Shown here piece by piece: positions 51,037 to 60,015 of a stretch of 64,000 nt of DNA. The stretch is from Pseudomonadota bacterium (GTDB taxonomy: Bacteria; Pseudomonadota; Alphaproteobacteria; Rhizobiales; Xanthobacteraceae), in contig QEVP01000005.1 in the NCBI GenBank assembly GCA_003576765.1, positions 40,049-104,048 on the forward strand, in the 5' to 3' direction. Made by a program: the position numbers and the translations under genes. The notes under the pieces were generated by a model. The model searched no databases and was not told the origin of the DNA. It saw nothing but the letters and a program-made list of their open reading frames with translations. The first letter of the stretch is position 1. The number at the start of each line of letters is the position of its first letter.

Positions 51037-51942
51037 TCAGTTGAGCCGCGCCGGGCGCTCCTCCTCGCCATCCGTCGCGGGTCCGCCCGCATGATCGGCC
51101 GGCGTGACAAGCGCGGTGCGCAGGTCATCAAGCCGGTCATCGACGTCTTCCGCCGGTTCGGCCGCGGCATCGCGCAGCCGCCGGTAAGCCTGCCAGCCGA
51201 ACGGCAGGCTCATCAGGTAGATCGCCGAGGCCACCGACAGCACGTGCCACGGATAGCTGATCAACAGGGTGATGAAGGCCACCACCAGCACGAAGATCGG
51301 CAGCACCATCTCCGGCTGCACACGCATCTTCAGCGACTTGCCGGAAAACACCGGCAGCCGTGACACCATCAGGCCGGCAATCAAGAGCGTGTAGAGCGCG
51401 GTGAGCACCGCGTAAGGGACCCGGCCGCCGAGAAAATCGACATAGATCGGCAGCAGCACGGTGATCGCGCCGGCCGGCGCCGGCACGCCCGTGAAGAAGT
51501 TGGCGGCATAGGCCGGCTGGCTGGTGTCGTCCATGGTGGCGTTGAAGCGCGCCAGCCTCAAGCCGCCGGAGATCGCAAAGATCATTGCCGCAATCCAGCC
51601 GACATTGTTGAGGTCGTGAAGCTGCCAGAAATACAGGATCAGCCCCGGCGCCACGCCGAAGTTGACGAAATCGGCCAGGCTGTCGAGTTCGGCGCCGAAC
51701 CGCGACTGGCCCTTGATCAGCCGTGCGACGCGGCCGTCGATGCCGTCCAGCGCCGCGGCGAACACGATCGCCCCCACCGCCAGTTCCATGCGGCCCTCGG
51801 CGGCGAGCCGGATCGCGGTCAGCCCGGCGCAGATCGCCAGCAACGTGATGACGTTCGGCACCAGCATCCGCACCGGGATCGGCCCGAACCGCCGCCGGCG
51901 CTTGCCGTCGCCGGCATCCGGGGATTTGAAGTTGCCGAGCAT
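51037..51942 (-). CDS. pssA: CDP-diacylglycerol-serine O-phosphatidyltransferase
   Basis: PssA makes phosphatidylserine from CDP-diacylglycerol. The CDP-alcohol phosphotransferase motif DGIDGRVARLIKGQSRFGAELDSLAD is complete, with eight hydrophobic segments. The ATG at 51942 (MLGNFKSPD) gives 301 residues; the frame open to 52095 would overlap psd and is unconserved. It is 149 bp downstream of psd on the same strand; together they make phosphatidylethanolamine. Confidence 0.95.
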   Translation of the reverse strand: MLGNFKSPDAGDGKRRRRFGPIPVRMLVPNVITLLAICAGLTAIRLAAEGRMELAVGAIVFAAALDGIDGRVARLIKGQSRFGAELDSLADFVNFGVAPGLILYFWQLHDLNNVGWIAAMIFAISGGLRLARFNATMDDTSQPAYAANFFTGVPAPAGAITVLLPIYVDFLGGRVPYAVLTALYTLLIAGLMVSRLPVFSGKSLKMRVQPEMVLPIFVLVVAFITLLISYPWHVLSVASAIYLMSLPFGWQAYRRLRDAAAEPAEDVDDRLDDLRTALVTPADHAGGPATDGEEERPARLN

Positions 51943-52091
51943 GAATCTTCGTTCCGTTGCGCCTCGGCTGAGGCCATGTCCCTTCAGATGGCGCAGATGT
52001 GCCGCCTGTTCAATGGCGGAGACAGCCGCGCCATTGTTCAGGGCCGCAGCGAAGATAGTCCGATAATGAACTGATGCAAATAGTGTTTCGG

Positions 52092-52790
52092 TCACGTCGC
52101 CTGATAACTGCGACCGCCGTCGCCGGCCCGGAAATCGGCCAGCACCGTCTCGCCGGCGACCGCCGTCTGGCCGACCGCGACCAGCGGCCGGGCGCCTTCG
52201 GGCAAAAACACGTCAAGCCGCGAGCCGAACCGGATCAGTCCGAAGCGCTCGCCGGCGTTGACCGTCTGCCCCTCGCGCACGAACGATACGATGCGACGCG
52301 CCACCAGTCCCGCGATCTGGATCACGCCGATCCGCCCTTCGGGCGTGGCGATGACGAGCGAGTTGCGCTCGTTGTCCTCGCTCGCCTTGTCGAGTTCGGC
52401 GTTGACGAACTTGCCCGGCCGATAGGCGATGCGCTCGATCCGGCCGGCGACGGGGCTGCGGTTCACATGGCAGTTGAACACGCTCATGAAGATCGAGATG
52501 CGCGGCAGCGGGCGATCGCCCAGTCCGAGTTCGGGCGGCGGCACCACCGGCATCACCATCGAGACGCGGCCATCGGCCGGAGCCACCACCAGCCCCTCGC
52601 GCAGCGGCGTCACCCGGACGGGATCGCGGAAGAACAGCGCGCACCAGATCGTCAGCACCAGCCCGAGCCAGCCGAGCGGCGCCCAGATCCAGAACAGGAT
52701 GATGGTGGCCAGCGCAAAGCCGCCGATAAACGGATACCCCTCGGGGTGGATCGGCGGAATCTGGGCACGGATCGAGTTGGCAATCGACAT
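52092..52790 (-). CDS. psd: Phosphatidylserine decarboxylase proenzyme
   Basis: Psd decarboxylates phosphatidylserine after self-cleavage to a pyruvoyl enzyme. In this 232-residue short form, typical of alphaproteobacteria, the cleavage site is G189-S190 in RFGSRLDV, the counterpart of LGST in the E. coli enzyme. Two membrane-associated helices are near the N-terminus, and NCHVNRSP is the conserved active-site segment. The stop codon is followed by pssA. Confidence 0.94.
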   Translation of the reverse strand: MSIANSIRAQIPPIHPEGYPFIGGFALATIILFWIWAPLGWLGLVLTIWCALFFRDPVRVTPLREGLVVAPADGRVSMVMPVVPPPELGLGDRPLPRISIFMSVFNCHVNRSPVAGRIERIAYRPGKFVNAELDKASEDNERNSLVIATPEGRIGVIQIAGLVARRIVSFVREGQTVNAGERFGLIRFGSRLDVFLPEGARPLVAVGQTAVAGETVLADFRAGDGGRSYQAT

Positions 52791-52832
52791 CGGTTCGGCC
52801 TGCTGGTTGACGGATCGAATCTGAGGGACAGT

Positions 52833-54797
52833 TTATTCCGCGGCTTCCGGCGCAGCCAGCGGGTCGTCGTCGATCACCGGCGGCGGGTTGCGGTTGGGCG
52901 CAACCCCCTCCTCGGCCATCCCGGCCAGTTTTTCGCGCGCCGCATCGGCCTCGCGCTGCCGGTTCCACATGCTGGCGTAAAGACCGCCCTGCGCCAAAAG
53001 TTCGCCGTGGGTGCCGCGCTCGGCAATACGGCCGCCATCGAGCACGATGATCTCGTCGGCGCCGACGACGGTGGACAGCCGGTGGGCGATCACCAGCGCC
53101 GTGCGGTTGCGCGACACGCCCTCCAGCGCCGCCTGGATTTCCTGCTCGGTGTGGCTGTCGAGCGCCGAGGTTGCCTCGTCCAGCACCAGGATCGGCGGTC
53201 CTTTCAGGATGGTGCGGGCAATCGCCACGCGCTGCTTCTCGCCGCCCGAGAGTTTCAAGCCGCGTTCGCCGACTTCCGTGTCGTACCCCTTCGGCGAGCG
53301 GGCGATGAAGCCGTCGATGCGGGCGAGCCGCGCCGCCTCTTCGACCTCGGCGTCGCTCGCGTCCCATCGTCCGTAGCGGATGTTGTAGCGCATAGTGTCG
53401 TTGAACAGCACGGTGTCCTGCGGCACCATACCGATGGCGGCGCGCAACGACCCTTGCGTCACGTCGCGAATGTCCTGGCCGTCGATGGTGATGCGCCCGC
53501 CCGAGACGTCGTAAAGCCGGAACAACAGCCGCGAGATGGTGGACTTGCCCGCGCCCGACGGCCCGACGATCGCCACCGTCTTGCCGGCGGGCACCTCGAA
53601 CGACACACCCTTGAGGATCGGCCGGTTCGGATCGTAGGCGAACTCGACGTTCTCGAACCGGATCGCGCCACTCTTGATACGCAGCGGCAAAGCGCCGGGG
53701 CGATCCTTGACCTCGGGATTCTTGGCCAGTACGCCGAACATCTTTTCGATGTCCACCACCGCCTGCTTGATCTCGCGATAGACCATGCCCATGAAGTTGA
53801 GCGGCTGGTAAAGCTGGATCATCATGGCGTTGATCATCACGAAATCGCCGACGGTGTTGGTGCCGCGGCGCACGCCGATGGCGCACATCAGCATGGTCGC
53901 CGTCAGCCCCGCGGTAAAAATCACCGCCTGCCCGATGTTGAGGACCGCGAGCGAGGTATAGGTGCGGACACTGGCGCGCTCGTAGCGCTCCATCGAACCG
54001 TCGTAGCGCGATGCCTCGCGCGCCTCGGCGCCAAAGTACTTGACCGTCTCATAGTTGAGCAGCGAGTCGATCGCCTTGGTGTTGGCGTCGGTATCGGACT
54101 CGTTCATGGCGCGGCGGATCTCGATGCGCCATTCAGTCGCGACATAGGTGAACACCATGTAGACCACCACCGTCGCCAGCGTGACCGCGACGTAGCGCCA
54201 GTCGAACTGCCAGAACAGCACGGCTGTGAGCAGCGCCACCTCCACCACGGTCGGCACGAGCTGGAGGATGACCATGCGCACGATCACCTCGATGCCGAGC
54301 CGACCGCGCTCGAGCACCCGCGTCAGCCCGCCGGTCTTGCGCTCCAGGTGGAAACGCAGCGACAGTTCGTGCATATGGACGAAGGTGAAATAGGCGAGCC
54401 GCCGAACCGCATGCATCGCCACCTTGGCGAAGATGCCGTCGCGCAACTGCGTCAGGCCGGCCATCAGCACCCGCATCAGGCCGTAGGCGGCGGTCATGAT
54501 CAGCGGCGAGGCGATCAGCCAGACCGCCCAGTCGTCAGCGGCAATCGGCGCCGAACTCTCGCCGGTCAGCGCATCGGTCGCCCATTTGAAGGTGAACGGC
54601 ACCACCAGCGTCGCCACCTTGGCGAACACCAGCAGCACCATGGCCCACACCACGCGCGCCTTCAGGTCGGCGCGGTCGCCCGGCCAGATATACGGCCACA
54701 ACCCCGCCAGCGTCCCGACCAGGGAACTGCGGACCACCGTTGTGCCACGGGGCGGCGGCGGCGGCTCCAGCGCCGCCGGGTAACTCATGTCGGCCAT
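52833..54797 (-). CDS. ABC exporter, Atm1/HMT1 type
   Basis: A 654-residue half-transporter. The N-terminal six-helix permease domain (about residues 30-330) is followed by an ATPase with Walker A GPSGAGKST, signature LSGGEKQR and Walker B ILVLDEATSALD. Sequence and layout match the Atm1/HMT1 group, which exports glutathione-linked iron-sulfur precursors or metal-glutathione conjugates. The ATG at 54795-54797 is chosen over an upstream TTG. It is transcribed toward psd with a 42-bp gap. Confidence 0.9.
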   Translation of the reverse strand: MADMSYPAALEPPPPPRGTTVVRSSLVGTLAGLWPYIWPGDRADLKARVVWAMVLLVFAKVATLVVPFTFKWATDALTGESSAPIAADDWAVWLIASPLIMTAAYGLMRVLMAGLTQLRDGIFAKVAMHAVRRLAYFTFVHMHELSLRFHLERKTGGLTRVLERGRLGIEVIVRMVILQLVPTVVEVALLTAVLFWQFDWRYVAVTLATVVVYMVFTYVATEWRIEIRRAMNESDTDANTKAIDSLLNYETVKYFGAEAREASRYDGSMERYERASVRTYTSLAVLNIGQAVIFTAGLTATMLMCAIGVRRGTNTVGDFVMINAMMIQLYQPLNFMGMVYREIKQAVVDIEKMFGVLAKNPEVKDRPGALPLRIKSGAIRFENVEFAYDPNRPILKGVSFEVPAGKTVAIVGPSGAGKSTISRLLFRLYDVSGGRITIDGQDIRDVTQGSLRAAIGMVPQDTVLFNDTMRYNIRYGRWDASDAEVEEAARLARIDGFIARSPKGYDTEVGERGLKLSGGEKQRVAIARTILKGPPILVLDEATSALDSHTEQEIQAALEGVSRNRTALVIAHRLSTVVGADEIIVLDGGRIAERGTHGELLAQGGLYASMWNRQREADAAREKLAGMAEEGVAPNRNPPPVIDDDPLAAPEAAE

Positions 54798-54967
54798 CAA
54801 GACATCCTGATCGTCGGCGGCAGATCCGTTTCGCTCACCCGCGTCATCGCCCGGTCATATAGGGTGTTTTCGGCGGCGCTGCATCCCGGTGCCGGCAAAT
54901 CTTTGTGCGTTGGCCCGTGTTGTCCGGCTGCCTTGACGCTGCCACCGGGCGATGCAACATGACAGGC

Positions 54968-55594
54968 ATGTCAACCTTGGACTCCGCGCTCATCGGCTCC
55001 GTCTGCGTCTATTGCGGTTCGGGGCCCGGCAACCATCCCGCATTCGTCAAGGCAGCCACCGACTTCGGCAAAGCTCTCGCCGAGGCTGGGGTGCGGCTGG
55101 TCTATGGCGGCGGATCGGTCGGCCTGATGGGCGCGGTCGCAAGCGCGACGCTCGATCATGGCGGCCAGGTGACCGGCATCATCCCCGGCTTTCTGGTGAA
55201 GCGCGAGCACGCCCTGACGCGGGCGCAGGAGATGATCGTCACCGAGGACATGCACGAGCGCAAGCGGCTGATGTTCGAACGGTCGGATGCGTTCGTCGCG
55301 CTGCCGGGCGGCATCGGCACGCTGGAGGAGTTGGTCGAGCAACTCACCTGGGCCCAACTCGGCCGCCACGCCAAGCCGATCCTGATCGCCAACGTCGAAG
55401 GGTTTTGGGAGCCGTTGCTGACGCTTCTCACTCACATGGGCGACACCGGCTTCATCCGCGCCGACCTCAAGATCAACCTGTTGTCCGCCGAGCGCGTCAG
55501 CGACATCCTGCCGATGCTGGAGCACGCCGCGCGCCGCGCCGCCGAGGTCAAGGCGCCGCGCGAGATGCCGGGAACGGTGGCCGCAAAACTCTAA
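54968..55594 (+). CDS. LOG-family Rossmann-fold nucleotide phosphoribohydrolase (TIGR00730)
   Basis: The 208-residue protein has GSGPGNHPAFVKAA, GGGSVGLMGAVA and the LOG motif PGGIGTLEELVEQLTWAQLG, as in cytokinin-activating LOG enzymes and nucleotide 5'-monophosphate nucleosidases. The substrate cannot be fixed from sequence; AMP-type phosphoribohydrolase activity is common. An ATG at 54959 is an alternative start three codons upstream. Confidence 0.88.
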   Translation: MSTLDSALIGSVCVYCGSGPGNHPAFVKAATDFGKALAEAGVRLVYGGGSVGLMGAVASATLDHGGQVTGIIPGFLVKREHALTRAQEMIVTEDMHERKRLMFERSDAFVALPGGIGTLEELVEQLTWAQLGRHAKPILIANVEGFWEPLLTLLTHMGDTGFIRADLKINLLSAERVSDILPMLEHAARRAAEVKAPREMPGTVAAKL

Positions 55595-55738
55595 AGCGTT
55601 TTCGAGCGAAGTGGGAACCGGCCTATGCCGGCCATAGCCGGCTTCGGTCGGCGTCGGCCGGTTCGCGTTAAGAAAACGCGTCAAAATAATAATCCAGACC
55701 TCCGCTCCGCTTCTCTCTCCATGAGAAGCGGAGGTCTA
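55595..55738. repeat. Intergenic palindromic repeat with internal GC insertion
   Basis: The stretch begins AGCGTTTTCGAGCGAAGTGGGAACCGG and ends in a hairpin with AGACCTCCGCT (55696) and GGAGGTCT (55737). It shares AGCGAAGTGG, CGGTTCGCGT and AAGAAAACGCGTCAAAA with the element at 62695. Compared with that copy it carries about 36 extra GC-rich bases between ACCGG and CCGGTTCGCG, themselves internally repetitive (GCCGGC units). The hairpin covers the stop codon of the ArsC-like gene. Confidence 0.7.
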
Positions 55739-56119
55739 GCCGCTGCCTTTGCCCGTGCCGAATGCCGCAGCATAAAGCTCCGGCTTGAAGCCGACCGTAA
55801 GGCGCCCGCCGCGCTCGAGCACCGGCCGCTTGATCATCGAGGGCTGCGCCAGCATCAGCGCGAGCGCCTTCGCCGCGGTGAGGTTCTGCTTGTCGGCCTC
55901 ATCGAGCTTGCGGAACGTGGTGCCGGCGCGGTTGAGCAGCGTCTCCCAGCCGAGGTCGTCGCACCATGCCTTGAGGCGTGAACGCTCGATTCCCGCCGTC
56001 TTGTAGTCGTGGAAGACGTAAGTCACGCCATGCGCATCGAGCCAGCCCCGCGCCTTCTTCATCGTATCGCATTTCTTGATGCCATAGAGCGTAACGGCTG
56101 CGCTCCGGTCCTTGATCAT
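55736..56119 (-). CDS. ArsC/Spx-family thiol reductase (YffB-like)
   Basis: A 127-residue thioredoxin-fold protein with the redox Cys in [12 protein letters not shown] and the KRPVLERGG segment typical of the YffB subgroup, which lacks the CXXC pair and instead uses one cysteine with glutathione. No ars genes are nearby, so arsenate is an unlikely substrate. The ATG at 56119 begins the conserved part; the frame open to 56173 adds 18 residues. Its stop codon falls within a repeat hairpin. Confidence 0.85.
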   Translation of the reverse strand: MIKDRSAAVTLYGIKKCDTMKKARGWLDAHGVTYVFHDYKTAGIERSRLKAWCDDLGWETLLNRAGTTFRKLDEADKQNLTAAKALALMLAQPSMIKRPVLERGGRLTVGFKPELYAAAFGTGKGSG

Positions 56120-56177
56120 CGGGGGCCTCACTTCTGATCCATGGTTTATCGCGGCGGGCGCGGTTTCAAGCACTGCC

Positions 56178-57554
56178 TCAACATTCGACGACGTTGACCG
56201 CGAGGCCGCCGAGCGAGGTTTCCTTGTATCGCGTGTTCATATCCCGCCCGGTATCGCGCATGGTGCGGATGCAGTTGTCGAGCGAGACGATATGCGAGCC
56301 GTCGCCGCGTAGCGCCAGCATCGCCGAGTTCACGGCCTTCACCGCGCCAAAGCCGTTGCGTTCGATGCAGGGCACCTGAACGAGGCCGCGGATCGGATCG
56401 CACGTCATGCCGAGGTGGTGTTCGAGCGCGATTTCGGCTGCGTTCTCGACCTGCGCGTTGCTGCCGCCGAGCGCTGCCGCAAGGCCAGCCGCCGCCATCG
56501 CGGCCGCCGACCCGATCTCACCCTGACAGCCGACCTCGGCGCCCGATATCGAGGCGCCGCGCTTGATCAGGCCGCCGATCGCCGCCGCCACCAGCAGGAA
56601 GTTGCGGATGCCGCTCTCCGTTCCAGCCAGATGGTCGCGGTAGTAGCGGATAACGGCCGGCACGACGCCGGCGGCGCCATTGGTCGGCGCCGTCACCACC
56701 CGGCCGCCCGCGGCATTCTCCTCGTTCACTGCCATGGCGAACACGTTGAGCCAGTCGAGCGCCAGCGTCGGCGACCCGGCCTCGTTGCGCAGCGCCTGCT
56801 GCACCAGTTGTCGATAAAGGCCGGGAGCACGCCGCCGCACATTGAGCCCTCCGGGCAATGTGCCGTCGCTCGCAAGCCCGCGCTCGATGCAGGCGTTCAT
56901 CGCGTGCCAAAGACCATCGAGCCGGGCATCGAGCGCAATGTCCGCAACCGCATGCTCGTTGGCGCGCTGCATATCGGCGATGGACAGCCCGGAGGTGTCG
57001 CCGAGGCGCAGCATCGCCGCCGCACTGTCGAACGGAAACGGCACCGGCGGATACGGATCGGCCGGCGCCGCCCCCTCGCCGCCAAGCTCGTCCTCGGCCT
57101 GCACGAAGCCGCCGCCGACCGAGTAATAGGTCCGCGTCACAAGCACGTCGCCGGCGGCGTCATACGCGCGGAAGATCATGCCGTTGACGTGACCCGGCAG
57201 CGGCGGCCCGGTGTCGAACACAATGTCCGTCGCCGGGTCGAACAGGATGCCGGCGGCCGGCCCCGACAGGGATCGCTCCCGCGCGAGGCGCTCAAGCGCC
57301 GGCTCGACCTCGTTCGGATCGATCTTGTCCGGCGCATGCCCGAGAAGCCCGAGCGCGATCGCGCGATCCGTGCCATGGCCCTTCCCGGTAAAGGCCAGCG
57401 ATCCATGCAACGACACCGTGATGCGCGAGAGTTTTGCGCGCTGTTCGGCGATATCCGTCGCGACAAAACGCCGGGCCGCCGTCATCGGCCCCATGGTGTG
57501 AGAACTCGAAGGGCCGATCCCGATCTTGAAAACGTGGAATACGCTCAGGAACAC
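56178..57554 (-). CDS. sdaA: L-serine ammonia-lyase
   Basis: A 458-residue single-chain iron-sulfur enzyme that deaminates L-serine to pyruvate. It starts [24 protein letters not shown]; the SSSHT segment binds substrate. Cysteines in [15 protein letters not shown] and VPCIERN are the predicted 4Fe-4S ligands. The length is typical. It lies 9 bp after the Lrp gene at 57564, and both are read in the same direction. Confidence 0.95.
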   Translation of the reverse strand: MFLSVFHVFKIGIGPSSSHTMGPMTAARRFVATDIAEQRAKLSRITVSLHGSLAFTGKGHGTDRAIALGLLGHAPDKIDPNEVEPALERLARERSLSGPAAGILFDPATDIVFDTGPPLPGHVNGMIFRAYDAAGDVLVTRTYYSVGGGFVQAEDELGGEGAAPADPYPPVPFPFDSAAAMLRLGDTSGLSIADMQRANEHAVADIALDARLDGLWHAMNACIERGLASDGTLPGGLNVRRRAPGLYRQLVQQALRNEAGSPTLALDWLNVFAMAVNEENAAGGRVVTAPTNGAAGVVPAVIRYYRDHLAGTESGIRNFLLVAAAIGGLIKRGASISGAEVGCQGEIGSAAAMAAAGLAAALGGSNAQVENAAEIALEHHLGMTCDPIRGLVQVPCIERNGFGAVKAVNSAMLALRGDGSHIVSLDNCIRTMRDTGRDMNTRYKETSLGGLAVNVVEC

Positions 57555-57563
57555 CGCGACCGC

Positions 57564-58049
57564 CTATATATGGCTCAACGGCAGGGCCGTCGTGTGCTTG
57601 ATCTCTTCGATGACGAACATCGACGTGACGTCGGCAAGATCCGCGCCCTTGATCAGAGTTTTATAGATGCGGTCGTAACCGGCGATGTCGGACACCAGCA
57701 CCTTCAAAAGATAGTCGGTGCTGCCGGCAACGCGATAGAAATCGACCACCTCCGGTATCGCGCTGACCAGCTTGTGGAACGACTCGAACCACTTGAACCG
57801 ATGCTCGTGGGTGCGGATCGCAATGAACACGGTCACGCCGAGATTGAGCTGGTCGGGATCGAGCAGCGTGACGCGCTTTTTTATGACGCCGCTCTCCTCA
57901 AGTTTCTGCACCCGGCGCCAGCATGGCGTCGAGGTCAGCCCGACTTTTTCGGCCAGTTCCGAGATCGGAATCGTCGCGTTGTCTTGCAAATGCGTCAGGA
58001 TCGCATGATCGAACCGATCCAGCTTGGCTCCGGCGGATTTCATGAGCAT
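57564..58049 (-). CDS. Lrp/AsnC family regulator (upstream of sdaA)
   Basis: A 161-residue Lrp-type protein: N-terminal helix-turn-helix (LTHLQDNATIPISELAEKVGLTSTPCWRRVQKLEESGVI) and C-terminal RAM effector domain with VVDFYRVAGSTDYLLKV. It is 9 bp upstream of sdaA in one transcript and divergent from the metC-like gene, so it may control serine breakdown and the lyase. A second Lrp-type gene lies at 59522. Confidence 0.92.
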   Translation of the reverse strand: MLMKSAGAKLDRFDHAILTHLQDNATIPISELAEKVGLTSTPCWRRVQKLEESGVIKKRVTLLDPDQLNLGVTVFIAIRTHEHRFKWFESFHKLVSAIPEVVDFYRVAGSTDYLLKVLVSDIAGYDRIYKTLIKGADLADVTSMFVIEEIKHTTALPLSHI

Positions 58050-58140
58050 ACAAATCCAATAAATGTATCTATTGTAGAATCCAGACGCTCATTCGTGGCA
58101 TATTGAGCATGATATCGCAATAAAAATCCTGATTTAAGGG

Positions 58141-58146
58141 TATAAT
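58141..58146 (+). promoter_or_regulatory. Candidate -10 box for the metC-like gene
   Basis: TATAAT matches the -10 consensus perfectly, but the position 17 bp upstream (58118-58123, CAATAA) is a poor -35. Such a layout fits activator-dependent transcription, for example by an Lrp protein. The region 58050-58140 is unusually AT-rich for this genome and contains the partial dyad TTGAGC/CGCAA (58102-58120). The leader would be about 25 nt. Confidence 0.5.
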
Positions 58147-58177
58147 CTGCTCCTATTCCCCTTGATAGGCGACGATT

Positions 58178-59410
58178 ATGCTCCCGACCCACGGTCGCGC
58201 GACCTCCCAAGACCCCGAGACCCAGCTCGCCCACCTCGGGCGAGCCCCCGCCAAGCATGCCGGCATGGTCAACGTCCCGGTTTACCGGGGCTCGACGATC
58301 CTGGCCGACACGCTGGAAGAATGGGAGTCGCGCAAAACTCCCGACAATCCGATGGCGAGCTACGGGCGGTTCGGCACGCCGCTCTCGCGCGCGCTGGAGG
58401 AAGCTGTCTGCGCGCTCGAAGGCGGTCACGACACCATCCTGTTTCCGTCCGGGCTGTCGGCCTGCACGCACACGCTGCTCGGCTGCCTGCAAGCCGGCGA
58501 CCATGCGCTGATCACCGACAACGTCTACGGGCCGACCAGGACATTCGCGGAGCAGGTGCTGAAGCGCCTTCAGATCGATATCGAGTATTTCGATCCGGCC
58601 GACCTCACCGGCCTTGCCAGCCGCATCCGGCGCAACACCCGGGTGGTCTATCTGGAGTCTCCGGGATCGCTCACCTTCGAGATTCAGGACGTGCCGGCGA
58701 TTGCCGCGCTGGCCCATTCGGTCGGCGCTTTCGTCATCATCGACAACACCTGGGCCTCGCCTTTGTACTTCAAGCCGTTCGCGCACGGCGCCGACATCTC
58801 GATCCATGCCGCGACCAAGTACATCGTCGGGCACTCCGACGCGCTGCTCGGCATCGTCACCGCCAACGAGCGGGCATGGCCCTGCCTCAGGAGCAGCGCC
58901 CACCACTTCGGCGAAATCGCCGGCCCCGACGACATCTATCTGGCCCTGCGGGGCTTGCGCACGCTTGCCGTGCGCATGCGGCGCCATTGGGATACCGGCG
59001 TCCAGCTTGCGCAAGCCATGGCCTGCCATCCCGCCGTCGAGCGCATTCTGCATCCCGCCCTGCCCGGCCATCCGGGTCATGCGATCTGGAAGCGCGACTT
59101 CCACGGCGCCAGCGGTCTGTTCGGGGCGATGCTGAAGCCGATGACCAGGGCGCAGCTCTCGTGCCTGTTCCGCAACCTCAACCTGTTCGGCATCGGGCTG
59201 TCGTGGGGAGGCTATGAAAGCCTTGCGCTGCCGATCGATCCGCTGCCGGCGCGCTGCGCATCGGACCTCGACTGTCCCGGCGTGCTGCTCAGGATTCATG
59301 CCGGCCTCGAAGGCGCGCAGGATCTGATCGCCGACATGACGCAAGCGCTGGACGCCGCCCTCAACGCGGACAGCGAGTCTGTCAGGCGCCGCCACGGCGC
59401 TCCCGCCTGA
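58178..59410 (+). CDS. metC: Cystathionine beta-lyase-like PLP enzyme (MetC-like)
   Basis: A 410-residue enzyme of the Cys/Met-metabolism PLP family. K214 in HAATKYIVGHSDALLG is the predicted PLP lysine, and the N-terminal YRGSTILADTLEEWES and GLSACTHTLLG segments fit MetC. It would cleave cystathionine to homocysteine, but a related C-S lyase role cannot be excluded. It is flanked by two Lrp genes; the AGGCGACG site before the ATG is weak. Confidence 0.88.
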   Translation: MLPTHGRATSQDPETQLAHLGRAPAKHAGMVNVPVYRGSTILADTLEEWESRKTPDNPMASYGRFGTPLSRALEEAVCALEGGHDTILFPSGLSACTHTLLGCLQAGDHALITDNVYGPTRTFAEQVLKRLQIDIEYFDPADLTGLASRIRRNTRVVYLESPGSLTFEIQDVPAIAALAHSVGAFVIIDNTWASPLYFKPFAHGADISIHAATKYIVGHSDALLGIVTANERAWPCLRSSAHHFGEIAGPDDIYLALRGLRTLAVRMRRHWDTGVQLAQAMACHPAVERILHPALPGHPGHAIWKRDFHGASGLFGAMLKPMTRAQLSCLFRNLNLFGIGLSWGGYESLALPIDPLPARCASDLDCPGVLLRIHAGLEGAQDLIADMTQALDAALNADSESVRRRHGAPA

Positions 59411-59521
59411 CGCCGGCATAATGCGCGACACCGCTTCGCCGCGGTCGCCGAGCGCAGCGATTGAACGCGGCGGGATTTGCCGTATCTTCATCCGGTTCGC
59501 CGGCGGACAAGCGATCTCGTC

Positions 59522-60001
59522 ATGAAAATCGACAACATCGACCTCAAGATCCTGACCCAGCTTCAAAAGTGCGGAAACCTGTCGCAACGCGAACTGTCGG
59601 ATAAGGTCGGCCTGTCGCAGAACGCCTGCTGGCGACGGCTCCAGCGCCTGACGGCCAGCGGCCTGATCAAGGGGTCTTCCACCGAGATCGATCTCGACGC
59701 GTTGGGCCTCAGCCTGACGGTGCTGGTTCTGATCCGCACCCGCCACCATTCGAAGGAATGGGCCGACCGGTTTCGCAAGCATGTGGAGCGTCTGCCCGAA
59801 GTCGTCGATTTTCACCGCATCGGTGGCAGTTGGGACTACGTGATCAAGATCGTGACCAAGGAGATGGCAGGCTACGACCTGTTCTACCAGCGCCTCATCG
59901 CCAACTTCGATCTGGAGCGGGTGATCGGCATGTTCTCCATGGAGGCCATCGTGGAGAACCGACCCCCCGATCTGACGCGGCTGATGGCCACGCCGAAATA
60001 G
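59522..60001 (+). CDS. Lrp/AsnC family regulator (downstream of metC-like gene)
   Basis: A 159-residue Lrp-type protein (KIDNIDLKILTQLQKCGNLSQRELSDKVGLSQNACWRRLQRL and VVDFHRIGGSWDYVIKI). It is 111 bp downstream of the metC-like gene in the same direction and about as similar in layout to the regulator at 57564. The two may have arisen by duplication. The ATG at 59522 is the first in the conserved frame. It converges on the fprA gene with a 14-bp gap. Confidence 0.92.
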   Translation: MKIDNIDLKILTQLQKCGNLSQRELSDKVGLSQNACWRRLQRLTASGLIKGSSTEIDLDALGLSLTVLVLIRTRHHSKEWADRFRKHVERLPEVVDFHRIGGSWDYVIKIVTKEMAGYDLFYQRLIANFDLERVIGMFSMEAIVENRPPDLTRLMATPK

Positions 60002-60015
60002 AGCGCCGGGCCCGA

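Noticed and set aside
52074..54962. 962-codon open frame on the plus strand
   Set aside because: Antisense to psd and the Atm1-type exporter; Arg/His/Asp-rich without domains.
55736..56119. Arsenate resistance operon
   Set aside because: The protein is YffB-like and no arsR, arsB or acr3 gene is nearby.
58050..58177. SAM-type riboswitch before the metC-like gene
   Set aside because: The predicted leader is only about 25 nt and lacks the conserved SAM-I or SAM-II elements.
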